A stretch of DNA of 64,000 bases from the NCBI RefSeq assembly GCF_000372725.1, contig NW_005197273.1, positions 338,395-402,394 of the forward strand, read 5' to 3'. This DNA comes from Emiliania huxleyi CCMP1516 (Eukaryota; Haptophyta; Isochrysidales; Noelaerhabdaceae). Below, piece after piece: positions 31,678 through 42,382 of the stretch (position 1 is its first letter; each line of letters opens with the position of its first letter). The translations under genes and the position numbers were made by a program. The notes under the pieces were generated by a model. The model saw nothing but the letters and a program-made list of their open reading frames with translations. It was not told where the DNA came from and ran no database searches.

Positions 31678-32237
31678 CACGCACCTCACACGCACGCGCA
31701 CACACCCACGCACACCGCTCGCGCCTTGCACTGAGCGTCAATGCCGAGGGGCTTCTGTTAGCAGACGTGGAGTCGCGAGGGTGTCGCCCCCCTTGCCCCA
31801 CCACCCTTGTGGGTGTGGAGACTGACGTGTATCTCACCGTACCCACCTTCCCTTAGGTGACCAACGTGCTCTCCGACTCGTTTGTGGTCTGCATCCTAGA
31901 CAAGTGGTTCGGCGCCGCTGCGGTAAGTGGTTCGGCAGAGGCGGAGGCCCGGGGACCCTCCTCGGCCGGTGCCTTCGTGAGCCTCGCTGGATTCGGGGCG
32001 GTTCGCGCCGAGGCAGCCACAGCCACCAAGAGCGTGCTCGCCGACTTCTTCGCCCTCCACACGTCGCTCTCCAGCCCGCTGCCGCTGTGGCGGCGGCAGC
32101 GGCGCGTCATTTCCGGCGGCTCTGCCACCACCGCCACGGTGGAGGCGGAGGCGTTGGACTTGGCGGAGCCGGAGGCGACAGATGGGGCAGTGGCGCCAGA
32201 GAACACCCGCGACTTCTCCCATAGCCGCGGGGCGTGA
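29361..32237 (+). CDS. Sodium:dicarboxylate (glutamate) symporter family transporter
   Basis: Predicted SLC1/DAACS carrier importing acidic amino acids or dicarboxylates with Na+ or H+. ATG at 29361 (MQVLKKACAGIRGLHPVVKI), TM1 following. Then LYLRALSAMVGPLVFCSVVL; a large Ser/Gly/Tyr-rich external loop at 30040-30350; LLYDVVPDNLVGIFYG; LMHIILGVVALTPVAVGSLI; the serine-rich hairpin GSSSSAVTLPVTMECCEGLG; LGCTISMDGAAVLMSAV (the NMDG motif, here SMDG); LSSMGASPTPGIIPTIILIF; AVDWLIDR...TNVLSDSFVV. Acidic tail, stop at 32237. Introns: 29535-29598, 29758 to about 30045, 30357-30424, 30960-31037, 31145-31327, 31451-31525 (GA-AG) and 31577-31856. The long loop between TM3 and TM4 resembles the position of the glycosylated loop of animal transporters. 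Confidence 0.9.
31577..31856 (+). repeat. Intron with CA / GCAC microsatellite and dispersed repeat
   Basis: Inside this intron 31590-31710 is (CA)n and (CGCA)n, and 31767-31850 is the repeat shared with 11686-11760. The acceptor is CCTTAG|GTGACCAACG. Confidence 0.85.
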
Positions 32238-33097
32238 AACACGCCGTGGCGTGCTCTTATCGCGAGCGTACCTTAACCTAGGGTCATGTCTTTGCACCCA
32301 CGGTGGTGGGCTGCACTGGTTGCAGGCCAGCTCATGCATGGCGATGCATGGCGAGCAGGCGATGATGCTTGCGTAGCGGGTTGTTGCGCATGTTGGCGAG
32401 TGTGTGCATGTGCATGTGCATGCACATGTGGCATGTGTCAAATCGAACGCCTTCCCGCAAAAACGAACCACACTCCACACACACATATTTCCCCTCTTTT
32501 TTTCTCTGAGTTCGCTGCACTTTCAGGTCGACGGCCTGCTCGCTTGGTCGACCGGCTCCGACTGGCTTGGCTCCGACCTGCTTGGCTCCGACTAATTCAG
32601 CCGCTCCACACGCTTTGCGCTGCCGGCGAGGCATCCTGCAAGCGATGATCACAATCAAGGCCGTGGTGCCGCCCGCACGCGATGCCATGCTGCGCCTGCG
32701 CCACCGGGCATCATCCCTCTCCGTCGCTGCGCAATGGAGTCGGAACATGAGCAAGGCGTCGGTGGTAGCCTCGCCGCCGGCCGATGAGAGTGGCTAGAAA
32801 CGAATTGAGAGTCATAACGCCTAGGCTGCCTCCTACATCCGTCTTGGCGGTGGGAGCTAGGGCGGAGGGGGTGAGGGTAGGGTGATAGGATAACCCATTG
32901 CATCACTTCGTCCTCAGCGCGAGGCTTTTTGAATCGTGCGTGTGCGAGAGCCGTTTTTTGAAATCTTTTCGGGCTGGTAAATTTCCGCGAAGTCCCCTGT
33001 CGAGCGAGACACGCTTTTGGCCCAGCGCCAAGCCACCTCAGTCGCGACGACGAGGCTTCTTGCCCTCCTCCTAGTGCTCTGTGCACCGGCCGAAGCC
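32238..33097. other. Intergenic
   Basis: 860 bp between the symporter stop and the CRY-DASH start. Overlapping short frames on both strands, no motif. A GTGCATGTGCATG-type alternating tract lies at 32400-32435. Confidence 0.5.
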
Positions 33098-35767
33098 ATG
33101 CGGACGCGCTTTGTCTGGTGCGCAGCCTCTCTCGCCCTTGCCCTCGGTGGCACCGCCCGAGACAGACTGCAGCAGCACTGTGTGCTGAGCGGGCGCAGCT
33201 CTCCTCCTGAGGCCAGCGCCCGCCACGCTGCGCAGGTGGGTGCGCAACGACCTCCGCCTACACGACAACCCTTGCCTCGCCCGCATCCTCGCGCACAAGG
33301 GCGAGGCGGAGGCGCGTCGCTCCCGAGACGCTTCCGAGAGCTTCCATGTGGATGCACCATTGCGGAGTCCACGTGGATGCACCGTCCGTCTCACCGCGCA
33401 TTGCACGAGATCTGCACGCCACGCCACGCCGCGTCACAGCAGCCCGCGACCTGCCCATGTCGCGACCCGCAGGTGTTGCCTGTCTTTTTGTTTGACCCGC
33501 GGCAGTACCGGCGCACGGCGCGCGGCTGCGACAAGACGGGCCCCTTCCGCGCCAAGTTCCTGTACGATTCCGTCCTCGACCTGCGCCAGCAGCTGCGCGG
33601 CATCGGCAGCGACTTGCTCGTCGGTGTGGGCAAGCCGGAGGAGCTGCTGCCGCGGCTGGTGCGAGATCGAGCCGAGATTGAGCCGAGGTCGAGCCGAGGT
33701 CGAGCCGAGGTCGAGCCGAGGTCGAGACTTAGCACACCAGCTACTGGTCCCACACCTGCGGACCTCACACCTGCGGACACCTCGCGCCTGCGGACTGATC
33801 GGCCGCTCGTCGACAGGTCGCTCCTCGCGGCGAGGGCGACACGCATACGACGATCCTCTGCCAGGAGCAAGTCACGTCCGAGGAGCTTCGGGTGGACCGC
33901 GCGCTCCGCTCGGCGCTGCCGGCGGGGAGCTGCCAGTTCAAGCCCGTGTGGGGCGGCTCGCTGTATGACCGGAGCGAGCTGCCCGCGAGGCAAGCCCTCG
34001 ATTCCTCGACCCTTCCGTGAGCCTTCTTGGAACCTTCCGGCAGGAGCGAGCTGCCCTACCGGCAAGATCTCTCCGACCTGCCGGACGGCTTCACGCCCTT
34101 CCGCAACAAGGCGGGGAGGCCGGTGCCGCGTGGGGACGCCTCATGTGTTCATCGATCCATCCATCCCTTCATTATTGGGCAGGTGGAGAGCCGGTGCGAG
34201 GTGCGGGCGCCGATCAAGCGACCGGGCAACGGAGACCTGCCGCTGCCGCCCGCCGACGCGCTGGCGGCGGCGGCGCCTCTCAGCTGCACGGCGCTGCCGC
34301 CGTTGCCAGAGATTGGGCTGAGCGAGGCGGCCCTCGGGGAGGCGTCTCGAACCCTGAGGCGTGACGCCGTCCCGCGACCTCTCCCGGACCGTTCCCGGAA
34401 CCTTCCCGCAGGCGCCGGACCCGCGAGGCGTGATGCCGTTCCCTGGCGGCGAAGCCGCCGCCCTCGCCAGGCACTACCTCGCCATCTCCTTAGCCGCTCC
34501 CTGGTACTCCCTTTTCACTCCCCACAGCTCCCCACCAGCTCCCCACCAGCTCCCCACCAGCTCCCCACCAGCTCCCCACCAGCTCCCCACCAGCTCCCCA
34601 CCAGCTCCCCCCGCCAGGCTCAAGCACTACCTCTGGGACAGCGACGCCCTCGCCACCTACTTCGAGACGCGCAACGGCATGCTCGGCGCGGACTACTCGT
34701 CCAAGTTCGCGCCGTGGCTCGCGCATGGCTGCCTCTCGCCGCGACAGGTGGCGCACGAGTGCCGCAGGTACAGAGTACGAGTAGTAGTCAGCGACTCTTC
34801 AAGAAGAACCAACGCCCCTGACGCCGAGCTGCTGCCGCAAGGTACGAGGGCGCACGCGTGCAGAACAAGTCCACGTACTGGATGGTCTTCGAGCTCATCT
34901 GGCGCGACTTCTTCAAGCTGTACTGCGCCAAGCACGGCGAGATGCGCCTCGACGGCTCCACCCCACTGCACCTCCACCCCACTCCTCGAGAGAGACTAAC
35001 CCCCCCGCCCCCTCCCCCCCTCCTACATCCCTCGTGAACTGTCCTGGAACTATCCTGCAGGCGACGCCGTCTTCCTCGAGGGAGGGCCGATCGGGTCGCA
35101 CCAGTCGTGGCGCTCCGACGCGCAGCTGCTCCAGCGCTGGAAGGATGGCGAGCTCGGCGTGCCGCTCGTCGACGCAAACATGCGCGAGCTCAAGGCGACC
35201 GGGTTCATGTCGAACCGCGGGCGGCAAAACGTCGCCTCCTACCTCGCCCTCGACCTGCAGCTCGACTGGCGCGAGGGCGCCGAGCACTTCGAGGCGCTCC
35301 TGCTCGACTACGACGTCTGCTCCAACTGGGGCAACTGGGTCTCGGCGGCGGGGCTGACCGGAGGCCGCGTCAACCGCTTCAACATCGTCAAGCAGTCCAA
35401 GGACTACGACACCGACGGCGCCTACGTGCGCCACTGGCTGCCAGAGCTCAAAGATGTGCCGTCGCAGTTTGTGCACGAGCCGTGGAAGATGGGGCGGGCC
35501 GAGCAGGAGAGGTTCGGCTGCCGCATCGGGACGCACGGCGACGCCGCCTCCGACTACCCCAACCCGCCAAAGTCGTTCTTCCAGTACGGCGGAGGCGGCG
35601 GCGGCGGCAAGGGCGGTGGCGGCAAGGGCGGCGCCGGCAAGGGCGGCGGCCGTGGCAAGGGCGGCGGCCCGAAGGGGCCTGGTTCTGCTGGCCCACGCGG
35701 GAATGGCGGGGGCGGCAGGGCGCGTGCCGGGGCGCCGGTGAGGGGGCGCGTTCAACACGCGTACTGA
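33098..35767 (+). CDS. CRYD: Cryptochrome DASH
   Basis: Blue-light FAD/MTHF flavoprotein of the photolyase family; DASH members repair CPD lesions in single-stranded or looped DNA. A short first exon MRTRFVW (ATG 33098) is spliced to [14 protein letters not shown]. Then [62 protein letters not shown], then FAD-domain motifs [120 protein letters not shown]. The ASCNWGNW-like and FMSNRGRQ blocks are typical of the family. The C-terminal tail is GGGKGG repeats, probably nucleic-acid binding. Introns: 33118-33235, two unresolved (about 33300-33473, 33660-33814), 33972-34043 (GA-AG), 34111-34182, 34342-34411, 34471-34617, 34768-34841 and 34937-35060. Confidence 0.95.
34500..34613 (+). repeat. 11-bp minisatellite CTCCCCACCAG in a CRY-DASH intron
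   Basis: Eight tandem copies of CTCCCCACCAG within intron 34471-34617. Every copy ends in CAG and so offers a potential 3-prime splice site; the last one is the acceptor. Confidence 0.9.
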
Positions 35768-35853
35768 GAGCGCGGTTGCCTCTCGAAAGAACTGTGACCG
35801 TGTGTGAGCCGCTGCGCGCCGCCTTGCTTCATCAGGATTTCCCCGCTTGCATC

Positions 35854-35877
35854 ATATCATGGTTTTCGCCATGATAT
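35854..35877. other. Hairpin after CRY-DASH
   Basis: ATATCATGG, loop TTTTCG, CCATGATAT: a perfect 9-bp stem 87 bp past the stop codon. Could mark the 3-prime end of the transcript; no proof. Confidence 0.5.
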
Positions 35878-35915
35878 TATGGAGTCATGATATCCGAAAG
35901 CTTGGCACGTCATTT

Positions 35916-35992
35916 TCACGCTCTTGAAATCACACCTTGCGATTTCACACAAGGATCACGCTCTTGAAATCACACCTTGCGATTTCACACAA
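35916..35992. repeat. 40-bp tandem duplication
   Basis: TCACGCTCTTGAAATCACAC followed by CTTGCGATTTCACACAA is repeated once with period 40. AT-rich compared with its surroundings. Confidence 0.9.
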
Positions 35993-36470
35993 AGAAATCA
36001 CGCTTGCCGCTCGGAGCCCGGAGCGATTTTTTGTTTGGTGCCGGTATACTACGGTAAAAATGTATATAGCTGCGCGCGCTTCTACTGTACACGCGGGCGC
36101 AACGAACATGGCTAGTACAGCAGAGCACATGCTCATGGCCTCCCCGGGGAAGTGCGAGAGTCGTGCGGTCAGCCCCAGCCGACTTAACCTTCAGTTGCCG
36201 TCCCCACAGTGTGCGAGCTCGCTGGGGGGGGCGGGGGAATCGTTGAGAAATAAATAACAAATATACCGCTACTGAGCTCCCCGGCCCTGGATGTGAGGCT
36301 AATGATTGCACTCCAAGTGCTCCAAGTGCACCGCGCACACCAAACAAGGGGTGCGAGAATCGGAGAGAGACTGCGAAGTGAGATAGGAAGAGGCGGACGC
36401 CCAACCAAGGGTGGGCGACGGCTAGCGCACCACACCCCTCTCCTTAAAATCCCTGTGTGGTGGCGGCGTG

Positions 36471-37590
36471 TGAGTGAGTATTCTTGATACGAAACCACGA
36501 CGACACGCACCAGTCGACTCGCATCGGTTGCCCTCTGGGGGGAGGTGGGGGCCCCCGGAGGCACCATGCGCCGCGCCGCAGTGCGGAAACGGGGCTCCGG
36601 CTCTACTAGTCTCTACTAGCACCGACTTCCCGATTAAGCTAGGTTAATCAGAGGGCAGATTTGGAGAGATCTCGAGGAGTACACACAGATAGACCCTCCA
36701 ATCATGAGAAACCTCCAACCTGATCGGTCGTACTGACCGCCGACAGATCACTCCAGACAGCAGACAGGCCGACGTCTGCACGCGGCCGGCCGGGCGAGAG
36801 GCTTGACATGATCCGACCCTGCGACCCTGACGCTGCTGCTCTAGCTATCAGATAACTGCTGACTGCTGCCACAATGTGTGACCGGTGCTGGCCCACTTGG
36901 CGGCCTTCCCGGTCAGTGGTGAGGCGCAGTTCAGAGCTGTCGATGGCGCGATGCCGCACTGGTCCCACATTGGTGACACGAGACCACCACGTTTGCCGGT
37001 CCAAGGGAGAGGCACTGGCGCTGTCCTGAGAAAGTGCATGGTCCCTCTTGACTGCCCATGCGCGCGAGGCTGTGTAGGCATAGCCTCGAGAGTGCCAGCA
37101 GCCAGTCGCCGAGGCAGTTTGTGACGCGCATTGCGTCAGAAGCGTGCACGCGCTGGAAGGACACCTTCCTACTGGCCGTACGATCAGGTCGTCACTGAAT
37201 GCTTGATACTAAGGCCGCGAGCTATGCAGGTGGTCAATTGTGCAGCAGGGCACGGTCAGCAGCGCCGACAGGCTGTCGCAAGGCGTGATAGCATGGCCGC
37301 AAGTACGGCGAATTCCTTGAAAACAAGTAAAAAATCGCGCAAAAAAGAAAAAAAATCCCGAAAAAATCGGCGCCTGCGGCGGGCCGTGGGACCCCATCTC
37401 CCCCCCGCATGGATACCCTCTAGGGCCCCCGCCTCCCCCCAGAGCGGTTGCCTCCATGAACGGCGGAGCTATTCTCGCGCCCACACCACACCTGGCTCCA
37501 ACGTGGACACGCCCATAGCTGGGGACACTACTAGGTCACGCATGGCATCACAGAAGTTTTATCTCTGGGCCCCGAAAGGCATCTCTAGCA
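36471..37590. repeat. Mosaic of dispersed repeats (copy A)
   Basis: 36471-36531: GAGTATTCTTGATACGAAAC...CGACTCGCATCGGTTGCC (block P, also at 44177-44271 and 50579-50652). 36532-37055: a 524-bp block present in reverse complement at 44273-44815 (block Q). About 37420-37478: a join of the Q end (CCTCCCCCCAGAGCGG) to the rest of block P (TTGCCTCCATGAACGGCGGA). 37482-37590: block R, reverse complement at 50400-50512. No coding frame of note. The blocks occur in different order and orientation at the three sites, as expected for a family of non-autonomous transposons that has recombined. Confidence 0.85.
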
Positions 37591-38088
37591 GTGTCGTTAC
37601 ACATGCCCCCTCCCCTCCTGGGCGCATGCGCCTCCCGTCTCGCCAGAGCATAAGCCTTTGGCGTGTGGCGAGACGAGTTTTTCGCCATCGCTGCGAGCAG
37701 CAAACCACTCGCCGCAACAGCCGGAGGCATCGCCGCGGCACTGGCTGCGCCGCGGTCCCGCACCCGTCGACGCAGCTCCCCCCGCGGAAGACCGCGCGTA
37801 GCGACGTCTTGACGATCGAGATGAGCGTGCCTGAAGCTCGCCCACCTACTGCCCCTGAGAGTTGGTTATTGAGTGGGATCAGCTCCCCCCCTTGGGATCG
37901 AAGCCGCCACAACCTCGCACCCAACACCACAGGCGGGATCAGAGAGAGACTCCGCACCGGACACCGCCCGGGCACAGACCCCCTACCCGTCGGATCGCAC
38001 AGAGGGCCCCCTCGGAGCAGCCCACACACAATCTCGCATCGGCAGATTGAGTGCCTGAGTCAGGCAGACAGCACAGACAAGAGGAGAG

Positions 38089-38124
<36 letters not shown>

Positions 38125-38537
38125 GGTGAGGGTGTGAACACACGTGAGGAGTGGGGAGGGTGTCTCATCCTGAATCTGAAATCATTGCTGCTCTATCCAC
38201 CCGCGCCTTCTTCTGCCCCTTCCGTCGTCCATAACGCTTCCACGTCTCCACCTCCTCCTCGCATCCGCTCGAGTCTGATTCCGAAATCTGTATTTCTTCG
38301 CTCTGATCCGCCTCCGCTTGCCTCCTCTCCTCTCTCACCCGCCGATTGCTCTCCTCCAACGACCACTGAATCGCCTTCTCCTCCCGTTCCTCGCTCTGAC
38401 GCAGCCATTTCTCCACCCTTCCAGTCCCCTCTCCACTCTCTCTCTCTCTCTCTCTCTCGGTGCAGCGCGGCCACCATGCGGCGCGACGTGCCCGCAGACT
38501 TTTTTTTATTCTTTTTGGAGCAGCGGGCGGCCTGCAC
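37591..38537. other. Intergenic, upstream of the APH-1-like gene
   Basis: No supported gene. (GA)n at 38090-38118 and (CT)n at 38438-38459. The latter ends 16 bp before GCCACCATGCGG (38476), a good-context ATG in another frame from the APH-1 frame, which may be the start of an upstream reading frame. Confidence 0.5.
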
Positions 38538-39521
38538 ATGCCAGCACTCCTCGCCGCCGCGGTCTGGGCGGCCGCTTTTTCGCCCGCCGCCGTCCTCTTC
38601 GCGACGGTCGTGGCGCGCCGGCCCGTCCTCGTGGTCCTCGTTTTTCTCTCGGCGTTCGCATGGTCTCGACGCTCCGTCAGCATTGCGCTCTCCCCGCGAG
38701 CGACGCAAAACACGCCGCGGTGCTCCCATAGGCTCCTCTCCATCTCCCTCGCCGCCGCCCTTGCCGCGGCGCTGAGGGCGGCGGTGCCCGCTGCCGGCAC
38801 GTCGGTGGCAGTGGTGGCGGCGGCGGCGGCACTCTGCCAGGAAGGGAGTCGGTACGGCATGTACAGCGCGTACGTCCTCTTCCTCCGCTCGCTGCGCCAG
38901 CTGGGCGTGGCCGTCGACACCGGCCCGCCCGCCGCGCACCTGCTCAGCGCCGCCGTGGCGAACGGGGTTGGCATCTGGGCGGCGTACACGCTCGTTCTAT
39001 ACGGCGACGTGCTCTGGCGGTCCAGCCTGCCCGGCAGCCTGTACAGCGACCAGTGCGAGGGGCTCTCCACCTTCGCCGTCGACGCGATGAGCGCGTGCGG
39101 CATTGGCCTGGTCAACGTGCTCCTTTCGTGCATCGGCTGGGTCGCCGCCTACCCGCGCCGCTCGCCCGCCCTGGCGGCTACGACAGTCGGCTTGCACGTC
39201 GCCGCCACCGCCGCCACCGCACTCAACGCAGGCCCGCGCGGCCTGGCGAAGGACGGCTGCTCCGCCTCGCTGCCCGCCCTCGGCGGCGCCGTCCTCCTCT
39301 CCGCCGCCGTCGCCGCCTTCTCCACTCGCGACGGCGGGGCGGCGGCGGCTCGAGACCTCGGGCTCTGCTCCGGCGTCGTCCGCTTCAAGGAGAAAGACGA
39401 GCCGCTCCTATCCTCGCAGAGCCGCGCGCACCGCTCCTCCGCGCCGCTCGACGAGCCACCACCCGAGGAGACGACGCGACAGAGGCTGAACCGACCAAGC
39501 GCCGCGGCGTCGGGGGACTGA
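38538..39521 (+). CDS. APH1: APH-1-like polytopic membrane protein (gamma-secretase subunit)
   Basis: 327 residues, single exon, ATG at 38538. Seven hydrophobic segments. N-terminal MPALLAAAVWAAAFSPAAVL...FLSAFAWS matches the APH-1 opening (FGPA, GAFFW). LCQEGSRYGMYSAYVLFLRS matches the conserved LLQE-R-Y block. HLLSAAVANGVGIWAAYTLV fits the GxGxG helix region. LVNVLLSCIGWVAAY occupies the place of LLHTFW, but the first conserved His is not seen; GLHVAATAATALN keeps the second. The tail is charged and disordered (EKDEPLLSSQSR). APH-1 scaffolds the presenilin protease. Assignment is by motif order; divergence is high. Confidence 0.6.
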   Translation: MPALLAAAVWAAAFSPAAVLFATVVARRPVLVVLVFLSAFAWSRRSVSIALSPRATQNTPRCSHRLLSISLAAALAAALRAAVPAAGTSVAVVAAAAALCQEGSRYGMYSAYVLFLRSLRQLGVAVDTGPPAAHLLSAAVANGVGIWAAYTLVLYGDVLWRSSLPGSLYSDQCEGLSTFAVDAMSACGIGLVNVLLSCIGWVAAYPRRSPALAATTVGLHVAATAATALNAGPRGLAKDGCSASLPALGGAVLLSAAVAAFSTRDGGAAAARDLGLCSGVVRFKEKDEPLLSSQSRAHRSSAPLDEPPPEETTRQRLNRPSAAASGD

Positions 39522-39782
39522 AAGATCACCGAATACTAAGCGAGACGCAACGTGTGACTGAATGGGGGGCGCGCAGGTGGGGGCGCGCGGCCAGGGAGTC
39601 GTGATCCACCTGTCGAAAGGGGGAGATAGACAGAACATCAGTTTTTGTGGAAAACACACATCGAGCATCGGGAACGGCTGTGGTGTCCGCGCCGCGTCTC
39701 TCTGGCACAGACGGAGCAGCGCGGACCGCGCCAGCGGAGAGCGGTCGCTGCTCCGCCCCTCCGTCGCGCGCGCCGCGCGCGC

Positions 39783-39813
<31 letters not shown>

Positions 39814-39891
39814 CCTCCTCGCCGTCTTCCCCACCCCTACCCTCTGTTGCGTGCACGCGCGCGTCGCGCGCTGCGCGCCCCGCCCCCGCCC
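39522..39891. other. Intergenic
   Basis: No gene. A (CCG)n tract lies at 39785-39812. Overlapping Pro/Arg-rich frames are composition artefacts. Confidence 0.5.
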
Positions 39892-40070
39892 GAGCTAGCG
39901 TGTGGGGAGAGCGGCATTGTGGCACGGTGCGGAGTGCATTGCCGTTCTTAACGGAGTCGCTTAGGCGGCTCCGGTGGTGAGCCGGTGTGTGTGCCAGTCC
40001 GCGCCAGTCCGCGCCCTTGTCGTGCCAGTGTGCTGTGAGAGAGGCTTTTAAGAATTCTTCTTTCCTACAT
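39892..40070 (+). repeat. Dispersed repeat, second copy at 53241
   Basis: GAGCTAGCGTG, then GGCATTGTG, then GTGCATTGCCGTTCTTAACG and GAGTCGCTTAGGCGGCTCCG GTGGTG are nearly identical to 53241-53327, followed at both sites by GCGCCAGT words, CTGTGAGAGAG and TTTAA(R)AATTCTT. Both copies are + strand. Confidence 0.85.
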
Positions 40071-40438
40071 AGGCGACCTATGCACCCACCCAAGCTCGGG
40101 ATGCGGGGCCGGCCTCGAGGCGCTCCGGCGGCTTACGAGTCCGCGAGCCCTCGGGGTAGATGGCTGGCGGACACGGTCCGCTGTGCCTGTCCGGCAAACT
40201 GCAGCCACCGCATAGCCGAGGTCCTAGCGGGACAGGCTGCCGATACCAGAATCTGGCACCATCGCTCCCGCTGTTGCGGCTTGGCTGAGCCGGCGGCCGC
40301 TGCTCGCGCCGCTCCGCGCGCCATTCGTCGAGGGCGTAGATGGTGCCTCCAGGGAAAGAGGCGCGCTCTCTCGGCAATCTCAGCTATTCCGCTCCCCACT
40401 CACTCGAGGCGTCGGGCATACTGAGCCCGATTTGATAC
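40071..40438. other. Intergenic
   Basis: A 114-codon + strand frame (40081-40424) has no motif and is Arg/Ala-rich on both strands; not called. Confidence 0.4.
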
Positions 40439-42113
40439 CTATTCACACGGCACGGGTGAAGACACGCTCTGCACAAGCGGGCGACCGGCCCAGAAGCTGC
40501 TTTGCCGGTGGGAGGTGTTGGTGGGCATGTAGCAGCCGAGTAGCAGGCTCTTGCCGCCGTCGCGTGGCGGCCCAGTCTGCGGCGACAGCTTCCCGTCCAC
40601 AAACCAGGGCACCTCCGGCGGGTGGCGCGCTATCGCCTCCTCCGTCGCACGCGTTAGAAACCTAGTTGGCAAAGATCGGTCGCGAGCCATCGCTCTCGCT
40701 GTACAGTGCATACGCCCTCCTCGGCGTCGCATCCACACCAGGTGAGTCGAGATATGCCTTTTTCGCGTCTATAGCGCACTTTGCACGGGCAGCCCACGTG
40801 TGCCGCTCGAGGACCAGGGTGCGGGCGGCGGTGACGATCGCACGCCTCTCCTCCTCGTGGCTCAGATAGTGGTGCACCTCGCGAGGCAATCGGAAGATAG
40901 CCGAGGCAGAAGAGATCTAGCCGAGATCTACAAGAGAGAGCTCGGATCAGCCGAGTCGATAATACCTTTCGGAGCATGTCCTCCATGCCGTCGAACATCA
41001 CCAAATGCACGCCGTCCTCCCAGAGCGACGTCTCGTTCACGCGGTTGCACAGCAGTAGCGTCGTGCCCGAAGCGAGCACCTCGAAGAAGCGCGTTCCAAC
41101 AATCCCCTCCGGGCCAGTCGTGCTCACCTGCCCACAGCATGCGTTGTGCGAGCAGCACATCTTCACACTAGGAAAGCCATCCGCGGGCCGGTTGTGCTCA
41201 CCCAAATCTTGGTGCGCGCGATCTGCTTCACGTAGTTGACTCGCGACAATGTGAACCACCGGTTGCCGCCACCGCCCGCAACGTTCTTCTTGTCCCAAGA
41301 CCCAAAGTAAGTCCGGAGCCGGGCCGGGTCACTGCGCAGTGCTGCGGTGATCTCCGCCCTGAGAGCATACTTGGGTCCGCTCGAGCCCTGCAGGGAGTGG
41401 GCGGAGGGGTGGAGGGTAGGGCAAGCAGGGTTGGGTGGGAGGGCGGCGGAGTGGAGGGCGACCGTGAAGCCGATGTCAAATGGTTGGTCGGTGAAGTTGC
41501 CTGCAAACTTCCCGTAAACGGACGCGTCCACCCCGAAGGGCATCCAGTGATACGGCAGCCCACCACTTGCCGTGAACTCAGCCGCCTTGCGGCTTCCGAG
41601 CCACGTGAATCCTGCAGCGGCGCCGAGGTTGGTCGCCCACTGCAGCTTCGCGGTGACTGATCCCGTGAGCTCTGTGGCCGAGGTGTACATCTTATTTTGC
41701 AGCACCACCAGCGGGACCGTTGCCAGCTGAGCGCGGCTGAGCCCAAGTGGCTCTAGTGCATTGACCACGTTCGTCGCGTACCGCGGTCCAACCACGATCA
41801 GCTGGAAGCGCTTCGCGTCGAGGCGACACTTTCCGGTTGCTGCGTCGGCCTCGATCACTGAACTGTGAGACACCCGAATCACCTGGGGAACGCAACGGTG
41901 TCAGCGCTCTTGGAAGGCAGTGGATACGCGATGGCATCCAAGCTCTGTGGAAGGTGGGGAGAGTGGTCGTACCTCATGCAACGCGGAGAAGGCCGAGCGC
42001 ACGTCACAGTAGTAACTCCAGGTGCGGCAGTCGAGGCGGCCTTCGACCCACAGCACCCTCCAGCGGGGCGGCGAGTAGTCAGCCACTCGGTCGTACCGCA
42101 CGACTGGAAGCAT
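40439..42113 (-). CDS. Glycosyltransferase with a GT-B-like C-terminal domain
   Basis: Exon 1 starts at ATG 42113 (MLPVVRYDRVADYSPPRWRV) and ends SAFSALHE. After an intron to CCCAG, VIRVSHSSVIEADAATGKCR, QLIVVGPRYATNVVNALEPL, LVVLQNKMYTSATELTGSVT, GLPYHWMPFGVDASVYGKFA. After intron 41201-41128, VSTTGPEGIVGTRFFEVLAS, GTTLLLCNR, LWEDGVHLVMFDGMEDMLRK. Then VHHYLSHEEERRAIVTAART, ERHTWAARAKCAIDAKKAYL. A final exon FLTRATEEAIARHPPEVPWF to the stop at 40439 follows intron 40728-40662 (GA-AG). The GT-family features are the glycine-rich E-G-(I/V)-G-T-R-F-F-E-V-L-A-S-G segment (sugar-nucleotide binding) and the D-M-E-D-M-L region, as in Glyco_trans_1_2/CgeB-like proteins. No signal peptide seen. If the last intron is not spliced the frame stops at 40662. 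Confidence 0.75.
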
Positions 42114-42382
42114 CGCGAGGAGGGGAGGGCTACGAGGTCCTCTTTTCCGCCCGCGGTACGCGGCGCGCGATACGCCACGAGATCGGCCGGAGATCGTCGG
42201 ACCAACAGCGCCGAACCTAAACCTAAAAAGAAGAAAAGAGAGATTTTCCCGCAAACTCTCGGAGTCTCCACGTCTCCAACGTTCGCTCCTGTTCATGCCC
42301 CAGCCGCAGCGGAGGTGCCGCACAACCCGCGGATTTGACTACCCCGATTCAATTGGCGAGCGCTTCGCGCTCGCACTGCAAC
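42114..42382. promoter_or_regulatory. Divergent upstream region
   Basis: 269 bp between two opposite start codons (42113- and 42383+). AAACCTAAACCTAAAAAGAA (42218-42237) is the only AT-rich stretch. No known element identified. Confidence 0.35.

Noticed and set aside
38165-39133. 322-codon - strand frame opposite the APH-1-like gene
   Set aside because: Arg/Glu-rich antisense shadow; the + frame has membrane segments and motif order.
40081-40424. 114-codon + strand frame after the 39.9 kb repeat
   Set aside because: No motif; Arg/Ala-rich in both directions.
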